Both the position numbers and the translations under genes were made by a program. A DNA stretch of 64,000 nt from Candidatus Bathyarchaeota archaeon (GTDB lineage: Archaea; Thermoproteota; Bathyarchaeia; Bathyarchaeales; Bathycorpusculaceae), in assembly GCA_023512225.1 (NCBI GenBank), contig JAIMAA010000002.1:1-64000 (forward strand), given 5' to 3'. The notes beneath the pieces were generated by a model. It saw only the letters and a list, made by a program, of their open reading frames with translations. It had not been told where the DNA came from and searched no databases. Below are positions 1-8,657 of this stretch, piece by piece. Positions within the stretch are counted from its first letter, which is position 1, and every line of letters begins with the position of its first letter.

Positions 1-42
1 GGAGGAGACTTAGCCAAGGCTATCCTTTTACTTCAATCATAG
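1..42 (+). CDS. C-terminal end of an unidentified gene (partial)
   Basis: An open frame enters the window and reads GGDLAKAILLLQS before a TAG stop at 40-42. The 13 visible residues look like the final helix of a globular protein, but they are too few to name a family. The next gene starts about 80 bases on, on the same strand. The call rests only on an uninterrupted frame and plausible codon use, so it could be chance. Confidence 0.35.
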   Translation, partial: GGDLAKAILLLQS

Positions 43-120
43 GTTCATCAACATTGCTGTTTTCCGTTGCTTTTAAGTGTCATCGCGCATAGTATTCTGA
101 ACTGGAGGCTAGAATATTCA

Positions 121-1035
121 GTGTTTGACATAGTCTCTGTCGGAAATTTCAGCATAGACTCAATTGTCTTGCCAGACAGGCGCATGCCCTTCGTTGTTTT
201 AGGCGGTTCTGTTGCTTATGTTTCTTTTGCGGCTAGGCGTTTAGACGCTAGGGTATCTGTTATTTCAAAAGTTGGTAACGATTTTCCAGTTGCTTACTTG
301 TGGTGGCTTCGACAAGAAGGTGTTGACTTATCCTCCGTAGTTAAGGTTGAAAATGCACAAACCACACGTTTTGAACTAAAATATGACAGCGACTTGTTAA
401 CTCGTACCTTGCGGCTTAACGGTAAGGCCCCCGCCATAACTGCTGATGACGTGCCAAATTCTCTGAAAGCCCAAATCATTCATCTTGCACCTATAGCTGG
501 CGAAATAACGTATGAAGTGGCTGAAAAACTGAAACGCCACGCCGAAGCGTTATCAATTGACCCCCAAGGGTTGGTGCGGACTTTTGGCGAAAACGGAAAC
601 GTTACTCATGGTTCATTAGCAGATAAGCGCATACTAGAACTCGTAAACATTTACAAGTCCTCTCAAGCCGAGATTATGTCGGTCACAAATCAGTCAGACC
701 TCAGCTCAGCAGTAAAGGTAATTCATGATTATGGCGTTGAAACTGTAATCGTCACCTTAGGTGCAAAAGGCGCGTTACTATCGATTGAGAACAACGTTTA
801 CGACATTCCAGCATGTAAACCAGAAAAAGTTGTCGACCCCACTGGAGCAGGAGATGCCTTCATCGGAGGCTTTCTAGCCGAATATGTCAACGGAGAAAAT
901 CATGTGCGATGCGCGTGCGTAGGCTCCGCAATCGCATCTTTTGTCGTTGAGGCTCCTGGTCCGACTTTTTTCGGTGACAAAGAACGAATTTATCAGAGAG
1001 CGCGTTTGCTTTATGAAAAAGAAATTAAAGGATAA
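121..1035 (+). CDS. PfkB-family carbohydrate/nucleoside kinase
   Basis: A ribokinase-fold kinase that phosphorylates a sugar or nucleoside; the substrate cannot be read from sequence. The N-terminal half carries the family's glycine motif (VVLGGSVAYVSFAARRL). The C-terminal signature DPTGAGDAFIGGF, near residue 239, holds the catalytic Asp and the anion hole. The length of 304 residues is normal. I start at GTG 121 because GGAG lies just upstream and the protein then begins MFDIVSVGNFSID, as expected for the family. An in-frame TTG at 67 would add 18 unlikely residues. No operon partner is obvious. Confidence 0.9.
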   Translation: MFDIVSVGNFSIDSIVLPDRRMPFVVLGGSVAYVSFAARRLDARVSVISKVGNDFPVAYLWWLRQEGVDLSSVVKVENAQTTRFELKYDSDLLTRTLRLNGKAPAITADDVPNSLKAQIIHLAPIAGEITYEVAEKLKRHAEALSIDPQGLVRTFGENGNVTHGSLADKRILELVNIYKSSQAEIMSVTNQSDLSSAVKVIHDYGVETVIVTLGAKGALLSIENNVYDIPACKPEKVVDPTGAGDAFIGGFLAEYVNGENHVRCACVGSAIASFVVEAPGPTFFGDKERIYQRARLLYEKEIKG

Positions 1036-1064
1036 CGTGTATTGTATTGCATTAAAACTGCGAG

Positions 1065-1074
1065 TATATAAAAA
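1065..1074 (+). promoter_or_regulatory. TATA box for the small Zn-type protein gene
   Basis: TATATAAAAA lies about 20 bases before the TTG start at 1088, where an archaeal TATA box would sit for a leaderless or nearly leaderless transcript. Confidence 0.55.
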
Positions 1075-1087
1075 GGGGCGTTAAAAT

Positions 1088-1297
1088 TTGGGGCGGGTTG
1101 ATAAAGGCGTAAAATGCAGCGTGTCCAGCTGTGGTAAGGACGCCGTTCGTTCACTCTCAGCCGAGAAAGTTAGGTCTGCTGGTTTAAAGGTTGGCGGTAG
1201 CGAAAAGCGTTCTTACCTATGTAAAGAGCATTATAAAGAGTATAAGAAGAAGACCAAGAGGGATAAGCAGCTTGAGAAATGGCGCTATAGCGCTTAG
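1088..1297 (+). CDS. Small conserved archaeal cysteine/lysine-rich protein
   Basis: A 69-residue basic protein with Cys at positions 10, 15 and 36 followed by His 39 (CSVSSCG and YLCKEHYKEY). This is consistent with a single zinc site of C-x4-C...C-x2-H form. The C-terminal third is rich in Lys and Arg, suggesting RNA or ribosome contact. The start is TTG with the TATA box about 20 bases upstream. It ends 18 bases before the ThrRS gene, so the two are probably co-transcribed, which hints at a translation-related role. No function is assigned. Confidence 0.75.
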   Translation: MGRVDKGVKCSVSSCGKDAVRSLSAEKVRSAGLKVGGSEKRSYLCKEHYKEYKKKTKRDKQLEKWRYSA

Positions 1298-1315
1298 TGG
1301 GAGGAAAGACTATTC

Positions 1316-3184
1316 ATGAGGATACTGCAATTACATTCAAACTTCATTGAGTATAAGCCAGTCCAGAAAGAAATAGCTATGGCAGAAGAAGCCGAAAAAA
1401 AAGCAACTCGCCTTGAAGAAATAGTCGTGCTTTTCACGGCTGTTGAAGAAGGCGACAACACAACAGTAGCCAAAAAAGCCATCGACGAAGTTTACGCTTT
1501 CCTTGAGAAACTGAAAGTAAATCGCATCATAATTTACCCCTACGCCCACTTGAGCAGCAACTTGGCAAAACCCACAGAAGCTCTGAAAATCGTCAAAGCC
1601 ATGGAGACCTACGCAAAAGAAAAAGGCATAGAAACCCATCGCGCTCCATTCGGCTGGAACAAACAATTCACAATCTCCATAAAAGGGCACCCACTCGCCG
1701 AGCAATCACGCGTAATCTTGCCTGCCAAAGCAAAAGAGGAAAAAGAAGAAAAAGTTTCTGAAGCAGTAAAAGCCGAAGAAAAACTGGAATCTTTTTGGTA
1801 CATTCTCGAACCAAATGGAAAAATGACACAAGTAAAAGACTTTAATTTCAAAAAACACGAAAACCTAGAGAAATTTGCAAAATACGAAATTTCAAAAGTG
1901 AGAGCGAGCCAACAAATGCCACCACATGTGCCCTTAATGAAAAGACTAGAAATAGCTGACTACGAACTTGGAAGCGACCCTGGAAACATTCGTTGGTATC
2001 CTAAGGGGCGATTGATAAAGTCTCTGTTGGAGCAGTTTGTCACTGCTAAAATGATCGAGTATGGCGCAATGGAAGTTGAAACTCCAGTAATGTATGATTT
2101 TCAGCATCCCAGCTTAGCAGATTACATAAACCGTTTCCCAGCAAGACAATATTTACTAAAATCAGAGGATAAGGAACTTTTCCTGCGATTCGCAGCATGC
2201 TTTGGGCAGTTCCTCATGGTTCACGACGCACAATTTTCTTACAAGCATATGCCTCTGAAAGTTTATGAGTTAACACGTTACAGTTTCAGGCGAGAAAAAA
2301 GCGGGGAAGTTGTAGGCTTAAGGCGACTCAGAGCTTTCACTATGCCCGACTGCCATGCCTTCTGCACAGATTTGGAACAAGTCAAAAAAGAATTTGTGAC
2401 AAGATTCAAGTTGTGCATACAAATCTTGGAAGAAATAGGTTTACCGAGAGAAAATTATGAAGCAGCGATACGTTTCACAGAAGAATTCTACAAGAAAAAC
2501 AAAACATTCGTCAACTCTCTCGCGAAAATCTTTGGTAAACCAGTGCTGGTTGAAATGTGGAAAGAACGATTTTTCTATTTCACACTCAAATGGGACTTCA
2601 ACTTCGTAGACAATCAAAACAAAGCTGCAGCCCTCTCAACAGACCAAATAGACGTGGAAAACGCCAAAAGATACAACATAACCTACGTGGACGAGAAAGG
2701 TGAAAAACAGCATCCTTTGATTCTGCATTGCTCCCCAAGCGGCGCAATAGAAAGAGATGTTTATGCACTGCTAGAAAACGCTTACAGAATACAGCAAAAC
2801 GGCAAACCACCCATGCTTCCATTATGGCTGTCGCCAACACAAGTGCGCATAATACCCATGTCCGACAAATTCTTAGAAAGTGTTGAAAAAATCGCAAGAA
2901 AAATGGAGAAACGTTGTATCCGCGTTGATATTGACGACCGCGCATTAACTTTGCAGAAGAGGATCCGCGAAGCTGAGATGGAATGGATTCCCTACATAAT
3001 TGTTGTAGGACAAAGAGAAATCGAATCTGACATACTTCCCGTGAGGGAAAGAAAATCTGGTAAAATGCGCCAGATGAAACTTGAAGAAGTAATAAAAGAA
3101 ATTGAAAAGTTAACACAAGGCAAGCCCTTCAAACAACTTCCGCTCCCAAGATACCTCTCAAAAAGACCACAATTCTACGGTTAA
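1316..3184 (+). CDS. thrS: Threonyl-tRNA synthetase, archaeal type
   Basis: Charges tRNA-Thr with threonine. The 622-residue protein starts with the archaeal editing domain (MRILQLHSNFIEY, roughly residues 1-145), related to D-aminoacyl-tRNA deacylase, which removes mischarged serine. The class II core follows. Zn-binding candidates are the Cys in RFAACFGQF, the His in MPDCHAFC and the His in LILHCSPSG; motif 2 is seen as YSFRREKSG. The C-terminal anticodon-binding domain ends near KRPQFYG. The start ATG has a strong GGAGGAAA site 8-9 bases upstream. Editing and catalytic domains are both intact, so no separate editing protein is needed. Confidence 0.97.
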   Translation: MRILQLHSNFIEYKPVQKEIAMAEEAEKKATRLEEIVVLFTAVEEGDNTTVAKKAIDEVYAFLEKLKVNRIIIYPYAHLSSNLAKPTEALKIVKAMETYAKEKGIETHRAPFGWNKQFTISIKGHPLAEQSRVILPAKAKEEKEEKVSEAVKAEEKLESFWYILEPNGKMTQVKDFNFKKHENLEKFAKYEISKVRASQQMPPHVPLMKRLEIADYELGSDPGNIRWYPKGRLIKSLLEQFVTAKMIEYGAMEVETPVMYDFQHPSLADYINRFPARQYLLKSEDKELFLRFAACFGQFLMVHDAQFSYKHMPLKVYELTRYSFRREKSGEVVGLRRLRAFTMPDCHAFCTDLEQVKKEFVTRFKLCIQILEEIGLPRENYEAAIRFTEEFYKKNKTFVNSLAKIFGKPVLVEMWKERFFYFTLKWDFNFVDNQNKAAALSTDQIDVENAKRYNITYVDEKGEKQHPLILHCSPSGAIERDVYALLENAYRIQQNGKPPMLPLWLSPTQVRIIPMSDKFLESVEKIARKMEKRCIRVDIDDRALTLQKRIREAEMEWIPYIIVVGQREIESDILPVRERKSGKMRQMKLEEVIKEIEKLTQGKPFKQLPLPRYLSKRPQFYG

Positions 3185-3270
3185 TGATGAATAAAAATCG
3201 CCAATCTTTGCAAAAACTATATCAAACCTTAACTCGATAGATTAGATTCTCCACTTTGGGGGAACAGCTA

Positions 3271-4158
3271 TTGGAAAAAGAACTACTTGTTTACATAGAC
3301 GGGAAATACTACCCAAAATCACAAGCAAAAGTTTCTGTTTACGACCATGGGCTTCTATATGGTGACGGCGTTTTTGAAGGAATCCGCGCATACAACGGCG
3401 TGGTTTTCAGATTGAAAGAACACATTGACAGGCTTTATCGCTCAGCCCACACCATAATGCTACAGATTCCTGTACCGAAGGAAGAGATGATAAAAATAGT
3501 TCTGGAAACTCTGCGAAAAAACAACTTAAAAGATTCCTACATCCGACTTGTAGTCACAAGAGGAGTAGGAGATTTGGGGCTCAACCCAAAGAAATGTCCC
3601 AAACCTACAATAATTGTGATAACTGACACGATTGCATTACACAAGAGTGAAGCAAAAGAAAAAGGCGTCACAGCCATGCTTTCTTGGGTTAAAAGAGACC
3701 CTGTTGACGCAACAACGCATGAGATAAAGTCGCTAAACTATCTTAACAGTATACTGGCAAAAATTGAAGCAAACATAAGCGGTGTTGACGAAGCCATATG
3801 CCTCGACAAAAACGGCTTCATATGCGAGGGTGTCGCAGAAAACATATTCATAGTTAAAAAAGGGAAAATATTCACACCGCCAAGCTACACTGGCGCATTA
3901 CCAGGAATAACCGCTGAAGCAGTGATGCAGCTTGCCAGAAAACTGGGCTATGAGGTTATAGAGAAGAATATAACACCGTACGAACTGTTTAACGCGGAAG
4001 AAGTATTCTTCACGGGAACTGCCGCAGAGATTGTGCCTGTCCGTGAGATAAACAAGAGGACAATAAACAATGGAGTACCTGGGCTAATCACTAAAAAACT
4101 AATGGACGCATTTGCTAAAATGGTTCAAGACCCGAAAGAAGGAATTCCCATCTACTAA
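3271..4158 (+). CDS. ilvE: Branched-chain amino acid aminotransferase
   Basis: A fold-type IV PLP enzyme exchanging the amino group between glutamate and branched-chain 2-oxo acids. Visible family marks are DHGLLYGDGVFEGIRAY near the N-terminus, the PLP lysine in HEIKSLNYLNS (about residue 153), and the phosphate-binding stretch EVFFTGTAAEIVPV. The total of 295 residues is typical. I prefer TTG 3271, giving MEKELLVYIDGKYYP, because GGGGGAA sits 7 bases before it. TTG 3256 is an alternative five residues longer. A T/A-rich stretch (ACTATATC) near 3214-3221 is a possible TATA box. Confidence 0.93.
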   Translation: MEKELLVYIDGKYYPKSQAKVSVYDHGLLYGDGVFEGIRAYNGVVFRLKEHIDRLYRSAHTIMLQIPVPKEEMIKIVLETLRKNNLKDSYIRLVVTRGVGDLGLNPKKCPKPTIIVITDTIALHKSEAKEKGVTAMLSWVKRDPVDATTHEIKSLNYLNSILAKIEANISGVDEAICLDKNGFICEGVAENIFIVKKGKIFTPPSYTGALPGITAEAVMQLARKLGYEVIEKNITPYELFNAEEVFFTGTAAEIVPVREINKRTINNGVPGLITKKLMDAFAKMVQDPKEGIPIY

Positions 4159-4191
4159 AAATTATCGGAAAAAAGCTGCAAGCTCAGTTTC

Positions 4192-5406
4192 TTAACTATT
4201 TCTTTTCATGAACCTTTCGACCTCGTTAAAGGCTTCTTCAAGGGTTTCAATTGGCGGTAGAAACACTCCTCTCACGTGTCCAGCACCATAAACAAGGTCA
4301 AACCCGGAACCATGTACAAAAAGCACGCCTGTTTCCTTCAACAGTTCCAATACAAATTCTTTGTCCGTTTTCCATTTTTGTCCTACTGCGTGGATTTTTG
4401 GAAATACATAAAACGCACCTTCAGGCTTAGCGCAACTTAAACCTTCAATCTCATTCAATCGTTTCCATGCATAATCCCTTCTTTGCTTAAGTTTCTGAAC
4501 CAGTTTTTTAACGTGATCTTGTGGTCCATTCAAGGCAACTACGCCAGCCTTCTGAACTGGAGTGTTTGCACAAAGTCTTATTCGCGCCTCTTTTTCTATA
4601 CACTGCTTTAGCTCTTTCAGCTCATCTTTTTGATCATAAAAATACAAGTAACCAAGTCTCCAACCAGTCATCAAATGTGCTTTAGAAAAGCCATTGAGCC
4701 CAATTACTGGAACATCCTTAGCTAAGTGAGCTGTGCTGACAAACTTTTTCTCATAAATTATCTGGTCGTAAATTTCATCCGACAAGACTGGCAAATCGTG
4801 TTCTCCAGCCAAGTTCAATATCTGTTTCACGATTTTTTCATCATACAGTGCACCGCATGGATTGTTGGGGTTAATTATTGCAATTGCGCGGGTTTTCCTT
4901 GAAACTTTCCTTTTCAAATCATCAATGTCCGGTTGCCATAGCTCCTCTTCGACAGTTTTGTAGGTAACTGGTTTTCCGCCAAAAAACTTAGCGTATGAAA
5001 TGTAAGGTGGATATGTCGGTCCTGGAAGAAGAATTTCATCTCCAGCATCAACAAGCGCAGCCATGACCATTTGGATGCCTTCAGAAATTCCTTGAGTAAC
5101 AATAACATCTTCTGCAGAAATGTCAACACCATTAACTCGTTTTTCCTTTTGGCTTATGGCTTCTCGAAGTTCAGGTATGCCTTCAGAAGCTGAATAAGCG
5201 TTTTCGCCTTCTTCAACAGCTTTTATCAATGCTTGTTTGATATGTTGTGGCGTATCAAAGTCGAATGCGACTGGGTCCCCTATGTTTAGATAGAAAATTT
5301 TCTTACCAGTTTTTGCGACCTGTCTTGCATGAATGATAACATCACGTATGGCATATTCGATGGTGCGTACTCTTTCAGTAACCTTTATGTTAGTCAAATT
5401 CCTCAT
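4192..5406 (-). CDS. Class I/II aminotransferase (alanine/aspartate type)
   Basis: A fold-type I PLP aminotransferase of the archaeal AlaAT/AspAT group. It has LNIGDPVAFDF near the N-terminus, INPNNPCG for PLP and substrate contact, the PLP lysine in GFSKAHLMTGWRLGY, and a C-terminal Arg region. The exact substrate is unresolved; alanine or aspartate with 2-oxoglutarate is likeliest. The start is taken as ATG 5406. A longer TTG start at 5439 is possible, but a weak TATA (CTTTATTTTT) around 5438-5447 would put the transcript start inside that extension. It lies tail-to-tail with ilvE and 20 bases downstream of the surface-protein gene. Confidence 0.92.
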   Translation of the reverse strand: MRNLTNIKVTERVRTIEYAIRDVIIHARQVAKTGKKIFYLNIGDPVAFDFDTPQHIKQALIKAVEEGENAYSASEGIPELREAISQKEKRVNGVDISAEDVIVTQGISEGIQMVMAALVDAGDEILLPGPTYPPYISYAKFFGGKPVTYKTVEEELWQPDIDDLKRKVSRKTRAIAIINPNNPCGALYDEKIVKQILNLAGEHDLPVLSDEIYDQIIYEKKFVSTAHLAKDVPVIGLNGFSKAHLMTGWRLGYLYFYDQKDELKELKQCIEKEARIRLCANTPVQKAGVVALNGPQDHVKKLVQKLKQRRDYAWKRLNEIEGLSCAKPEGAFYVFPKIHAVGQKWKTDKEFVLELLKETGVLFVHGSGFDLVYGAGHVRGVFLPPIETLEEAFNEVERFMKRNS

Positions 5407-5459
5407 CCCTTTTAGAATCAACGCTTCTATTTTCTGCAAAAATAAAGCTTATGGATGAA

Positions 5460-7151
5460 TTATGAGATGCGAAATGTTGTTGTAGCTTCTACTCCTTCTT
5501 TCGTGGCAACCGTTATCACCACGTCCGTGTCTGGATAAGCTTCCCAATTAAACTGGCATAAAAGAATGGCGATTTCGCCTGGTTTTATGATTGTCTGGTT
5601 TTCTGGCACTATGTCTTCTGCTAGAACTGTTTGGTTCTGAAGCATTATCGTTACCTTTGACACCGTAAGATTCCATAGCGAATAGCTTAAACTTTCAATA
5701 GTTATATTCAGATATTTAGCCACGCCGAACTCTGCGGTAGTAACCTCTGTTATGTTAAGTTCCGCCACTGGAAGAGTAAAAGTGAAATTGAATACATATT
5801 CTTCCGCAGATTTATTTGCCAGAACACGAACTGTCAAAGTTAGATTTCCGCCAGCACGGCTTGACCAGTCCGAAATATTACAGTAAAATACCTGCGTCGA
5901 ACTCGAGTTTAATAATCCATACGGTAATTGCGGATTTGCCTTCGTGCCATTAATTATTTCTCCTTCAACCACTATCTTTGTTATGTTAATAGCGTCAAGT
6001 GAAGATGCATGGTTTTGCAAAGTAATGTTGAAATGGGTTTTGTCTTGTAAGTTGAAAGTTTCATTTTCGTTGAGAATCTTGACAATAATTGGTGGCGGTG
6101 TTATAGTGGTAAAGTTTATTTCAATTTCCTGTAGCATGTAAGCTTTCACTTCAATTTTTTTTCCTCTTGTTTCTGTCCAGTTCCAGTCAAACTTGAAAAT
6201 AGACGACTGATTAGCTTCTAAGCCCACGAAATAATTATTCGTGATAGTTGTTTCGTTTTCTGGAGTACATGTGATCATTGTAACATTAACATAGTTGTCC
6301 GTCTCTGCAAGATTAAATATTGTTACGTTGAAATGGTCCGTATAATCCTCGTTGAAAGTAACCTTTTCAATTCGCGGATAAACTTGCTCTAGTTCAAGTT
6401 CTTTTATGAACCGGTATCCTTCATTTGTTTCAATCATTACTCTAGCCCCTTTTAAGCCATGCCAGTTACCAGTAAAATTGAAACTTACGGAGGTTTCTGT
6501 GACTTCGTATGGAAGTGTAGGCGACTTTAATACAATGTCATCTATTCCTGGAATGTCAATCCAGTTGACTGTCAAGTTGATTTCAGAGCCTGCGGCCATA
6601 GCTAATGATAAACTAAAGTTCTTGAATGAAATTCTTGGATAGAAATATGGAGTGACGTATAGCTTGACGAGCGGTAATTGTTTTTCTTTATTTGCTGCTG
6701 GAGCATCTGAAGAAAAGACGCTTACAACAACCGTTTCACCACCGTGGTCACCAGCAAATCTTCCCCAAGTCACATTTTCGCTATCTATTTGCACCTCAGA
6801 ACATATTATATTTATGAGTTGCCCTTTTTGAACGACTATTCCGTCCTGAATTGAGGGTTCTGCCTCGATTACGTCATAAAGTGTAGATTGCCCTTTTAAG
6901 CTAACGGTGATTCTTGTTATCGTCGCACTGGAAGGAGAATAGGACGGGTTTAAAACACCAACTTTGAACCATGCTGCATTATATTTATCAAAGTAAACAT
7001 CCGTTATCGTTAGAGTTGCTCCTTCTGGGAGGTCAGTGAATTGTGGGATTGTGAACATGTAAGAGATTATGCCGCCTAATATTGCAGATAGAATCATGAG
7101 AAGTATAATTATAATGGTTGAAACCGCTTTTGTGTTGTTGGACATGCGCAT
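5460..7151 (-). CDS. Pilin-like membrane-anchored surface protein, sequon-rich
   Basis: Residues 1-35 look like an archaeal type IV pilin/archaellin N-terminus: short polar head, KAVST, then a hydrophobic run IIIILLMILSAILGGII. That points to prepilin-peptidase processing or simple N-terminal anchoring. The remaining ~530 residues are beta-rich, Thr/Asn/Val-rich and nearly Cys-free, with many N-x-S/T sequons (NLTV, NFTG, NVTM, NITK, NLTL), so heavy N-glycosylation outside the cell is expected. Repeats of the form 'F/Y-N-x-T(I/L)xN' suggest several Ig- or CARDB-like domains in tandem. GAGGG lies 9 bases before ATG 7151. Function unknown. Confidence 0.85.
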   Translation of the reverse strand: MRMSNNTKAVSTIIIILLMILSAILGGIISYMFTIPQFTDLPEGATLTITDVYFDKYNAAWFKVGVLNPSYSPSSATITRITVSLKGQSTLYDVIEAEPSIQDGIVVQKGQLINIICSEVQIDSENVTWGRFAGDHGGETVVVSVFSSDAPAANKEKQLPLVKLYVTPYFYPRISFKNFSLSLAMAAGSEINLTVNWIDIPGIDDIVLKSPTLPYEVTETSVSFNFTGNWHGLKGARVMIETNEGYRFIKELELEQVYPRIEKVTFNEDYTDHFNVTIFNLAETDNYVNVTMITCTPENETTITNNYFVGLEANQSSIFKFDWNWTETRGKKIEVKAYMLQEIEINFTTITPPPIIVKILNENETFNLQDKTHFNITLQNHASSLDAINITKIVVEGEIINGTKANPQLPYGLLNSSSTQVFYCNISDWSSRAGGNLTLTVRVLANKSAEEYVFNFTFTLPVAELNITEVTTAEFGVAKYLNITIESLSYSLWNLTVSKVTIMLQNQTVLAEDIVPENQTIIKPGEIAILLCQFNWEAYPDTDVVITVATKEGVEATTTFRIS

Positions 7152-7303
7152 TTTCGTTTTCCCTCTGAATTATGGATGTTGTTGTATCTCATATTCTTAG
7201 AGGTAAATAAGCGTTCTCTTCAATGCTTGTTTTGCGTTAAATTAACAGTAAGCTTAAATCTATTCTGTTTTTAGTAGTTAATCCACATTTAGAGGGGAGT
7301 ATT

Positions 7304-8590
7304 ATGACAAAGTGTGATGTGCTCGTAGTGGGGGCTGGAATTTTAGGCTTATCAGCCGCTTATCACATAAAAAATAAGAATCCTAAATTGAACGTTTTAG
7401 TTGTCGACAAATTAGGTGCTGCTGGTCAAGGTAGCACTGCAAAAAGTGCGGCGGCTTTCCGTTGCCTTTTTTATTCTCGCACAAACTTTGCCTTAGCTGA
7501 TTCTTCTGTTGAATTTTATAAGTATGCGCAGAATGATTTGGGCTATGATTTGAAACTGCGTTGGGCTGGATATCTTTGGCTTTTTGACGATAATGGATAC
7601 AAGAAAATGCTTCCGGTTTTGAAGGATTTAGCTAACAAGGGCTTTGAGTACAAAGAGTATGATGGAAGTGATTTGGCTAAAAAACTTGATATGCAGACGG
7701 ACTTTACTGGTGACGAAGAAGCGCAAATGATGGGTTTAGGAAATGTTTACAAAGGAATACTCATTCCAAAAGCAGGTTTCATAGATGTTGATTCTCTCGT
7801 GAAATTTTACGAATCTGAGTTTTTGAAACTTGGAGGAAAGATTCAATACAACACCGAAGTTACCGAACTTATTGTGGAGCCACGCCAACCTTTGGGCATG
7901 CCTGGCGAGCCGTATTTCTGGCAAGATGCAATAGTTACGGGCGCAAAGACCAATAAGGGTCTCATACGAGCTGAAAAAACAATAGTCGCGGCAGGCGCTT
8001 GGTCTCCTCTACTTTTAGACCAGCTTGGAATTGACTGTTTTATTAAGGCTAAGAAAAGGCAAGTTTTTTCAGTTAAGGCGAATACCGAGGCTCTTAGAAA
8101 ACTGCTTTTTACAAATGAATTCACAAATGCAGGGTGTTTGCCGTTCACAATTTTTCCAAAGCCTTCTGCTTACATTCGACCCAATCCTGAAGAAGGAGCA
8201 TTTTGGTTGGCGTATGCTGATGAATTTCCAAGAGCTTTCAAAATTGAGGATAATCCTGAGCCAGAAGAGAACTACTACCAATATGGGTTATATCAAGTTA
8301 CAGTCAAATATTTTCCTCAGTTTTCTGGTTGTCAGCCTTTTTCAGCTTTTGCTGGTTTATATGAGATAAATACTATTGATGGGCAACCTCTGGTTTTTGA
8401 AGAGAACGGCGTGATGGTTGTAGGCGGCGCAAGTGGAAGTGGCATAATGAAAGCTGATGCTATAGGCAGAATTGTCGCTGCATTATACAGTGGCGAGGAA
8501 TACGCGTTGCTTTATGATGACAGAAAATTCAAAGTTAGCGATTTAGGCTTGAAACATAGAAACGTCGAACTAGAAAAATTAGTTATTTAG
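7304..8590 (+). CDS. FAD-dependent oxidoreductase of the DAO (glycine/sarcosine oxidase-like) family
   Basis: The N-terminus has a clear dinucleotide-binding fold, VLVVGAGILGLSAAYHI, with an acidic strand end at VVDK. STAKSAAAFRCLF is a segment typical of the sarcosine oxidase/glycine oxidase group, and GGASGSGIMKADAIGRIVA near the C-terminus closes the FAD site. At 428 residues it is of normal length. The substrate is probably an amine or 2-hydroxy acid; in an anaerobe the electron acceptor would be a carrier rather than oxygen (inference). The start ATG has GAGGGGAG seven bases upstream. AOR 1 follows 68 bases later on the same strand, so shared regulation is possible. Confidence 0.92.
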   Translation: MTKCDVLVVGAGILGLSAAYHIKNKNPKLNVLVVDKLGAAGQGSTAKSAAAFRCLFYSRTNFALADSSVEFYKYAQNDLGYDLKLRWAGYLWLFDDNGYKKMLPVLKDLANKGFEYKEYDGSDLAKKLDMQTDFTGDEEAQMMGLGNVYKGILIPKAGFIDVDSLVKFYESEFLKLGGKIQYNTEVTELIVEPRQPLGMPGEPYFWQDAIVTGAKTNKGLIRAEKTIVAAGAWSPLLLDQLGIDCFIKAKKRQVFSVKANTEALRKLLFTNEFTNAGCLPFTIFPKPSAYIRPNPEEGAFWLAYADEFPRAFKIEDNPEPEENYYQYGLYQVTVKYFPQFSGCQPFSAFAGLYEINTIDGQPLVFEENGVMVVGGASGSGIMKADAIGRIVAALYSGEEYALLYDDRKFKVSDLGLKHRNVELEKLVI

Positions 8591-8657
8591 CCTTATTAGT
8601 GGTTAAATTTATCTACTTTCAAGGAGATACTCAGCACTATCCGTGGAGAAGATAGAC

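Noticed and set aside
2598-3116. 172-residue frame antisense to ThrRS
   Set aside because: Cys/Leu/Phe-rich shadow with no start site; ThrRS covers the region.
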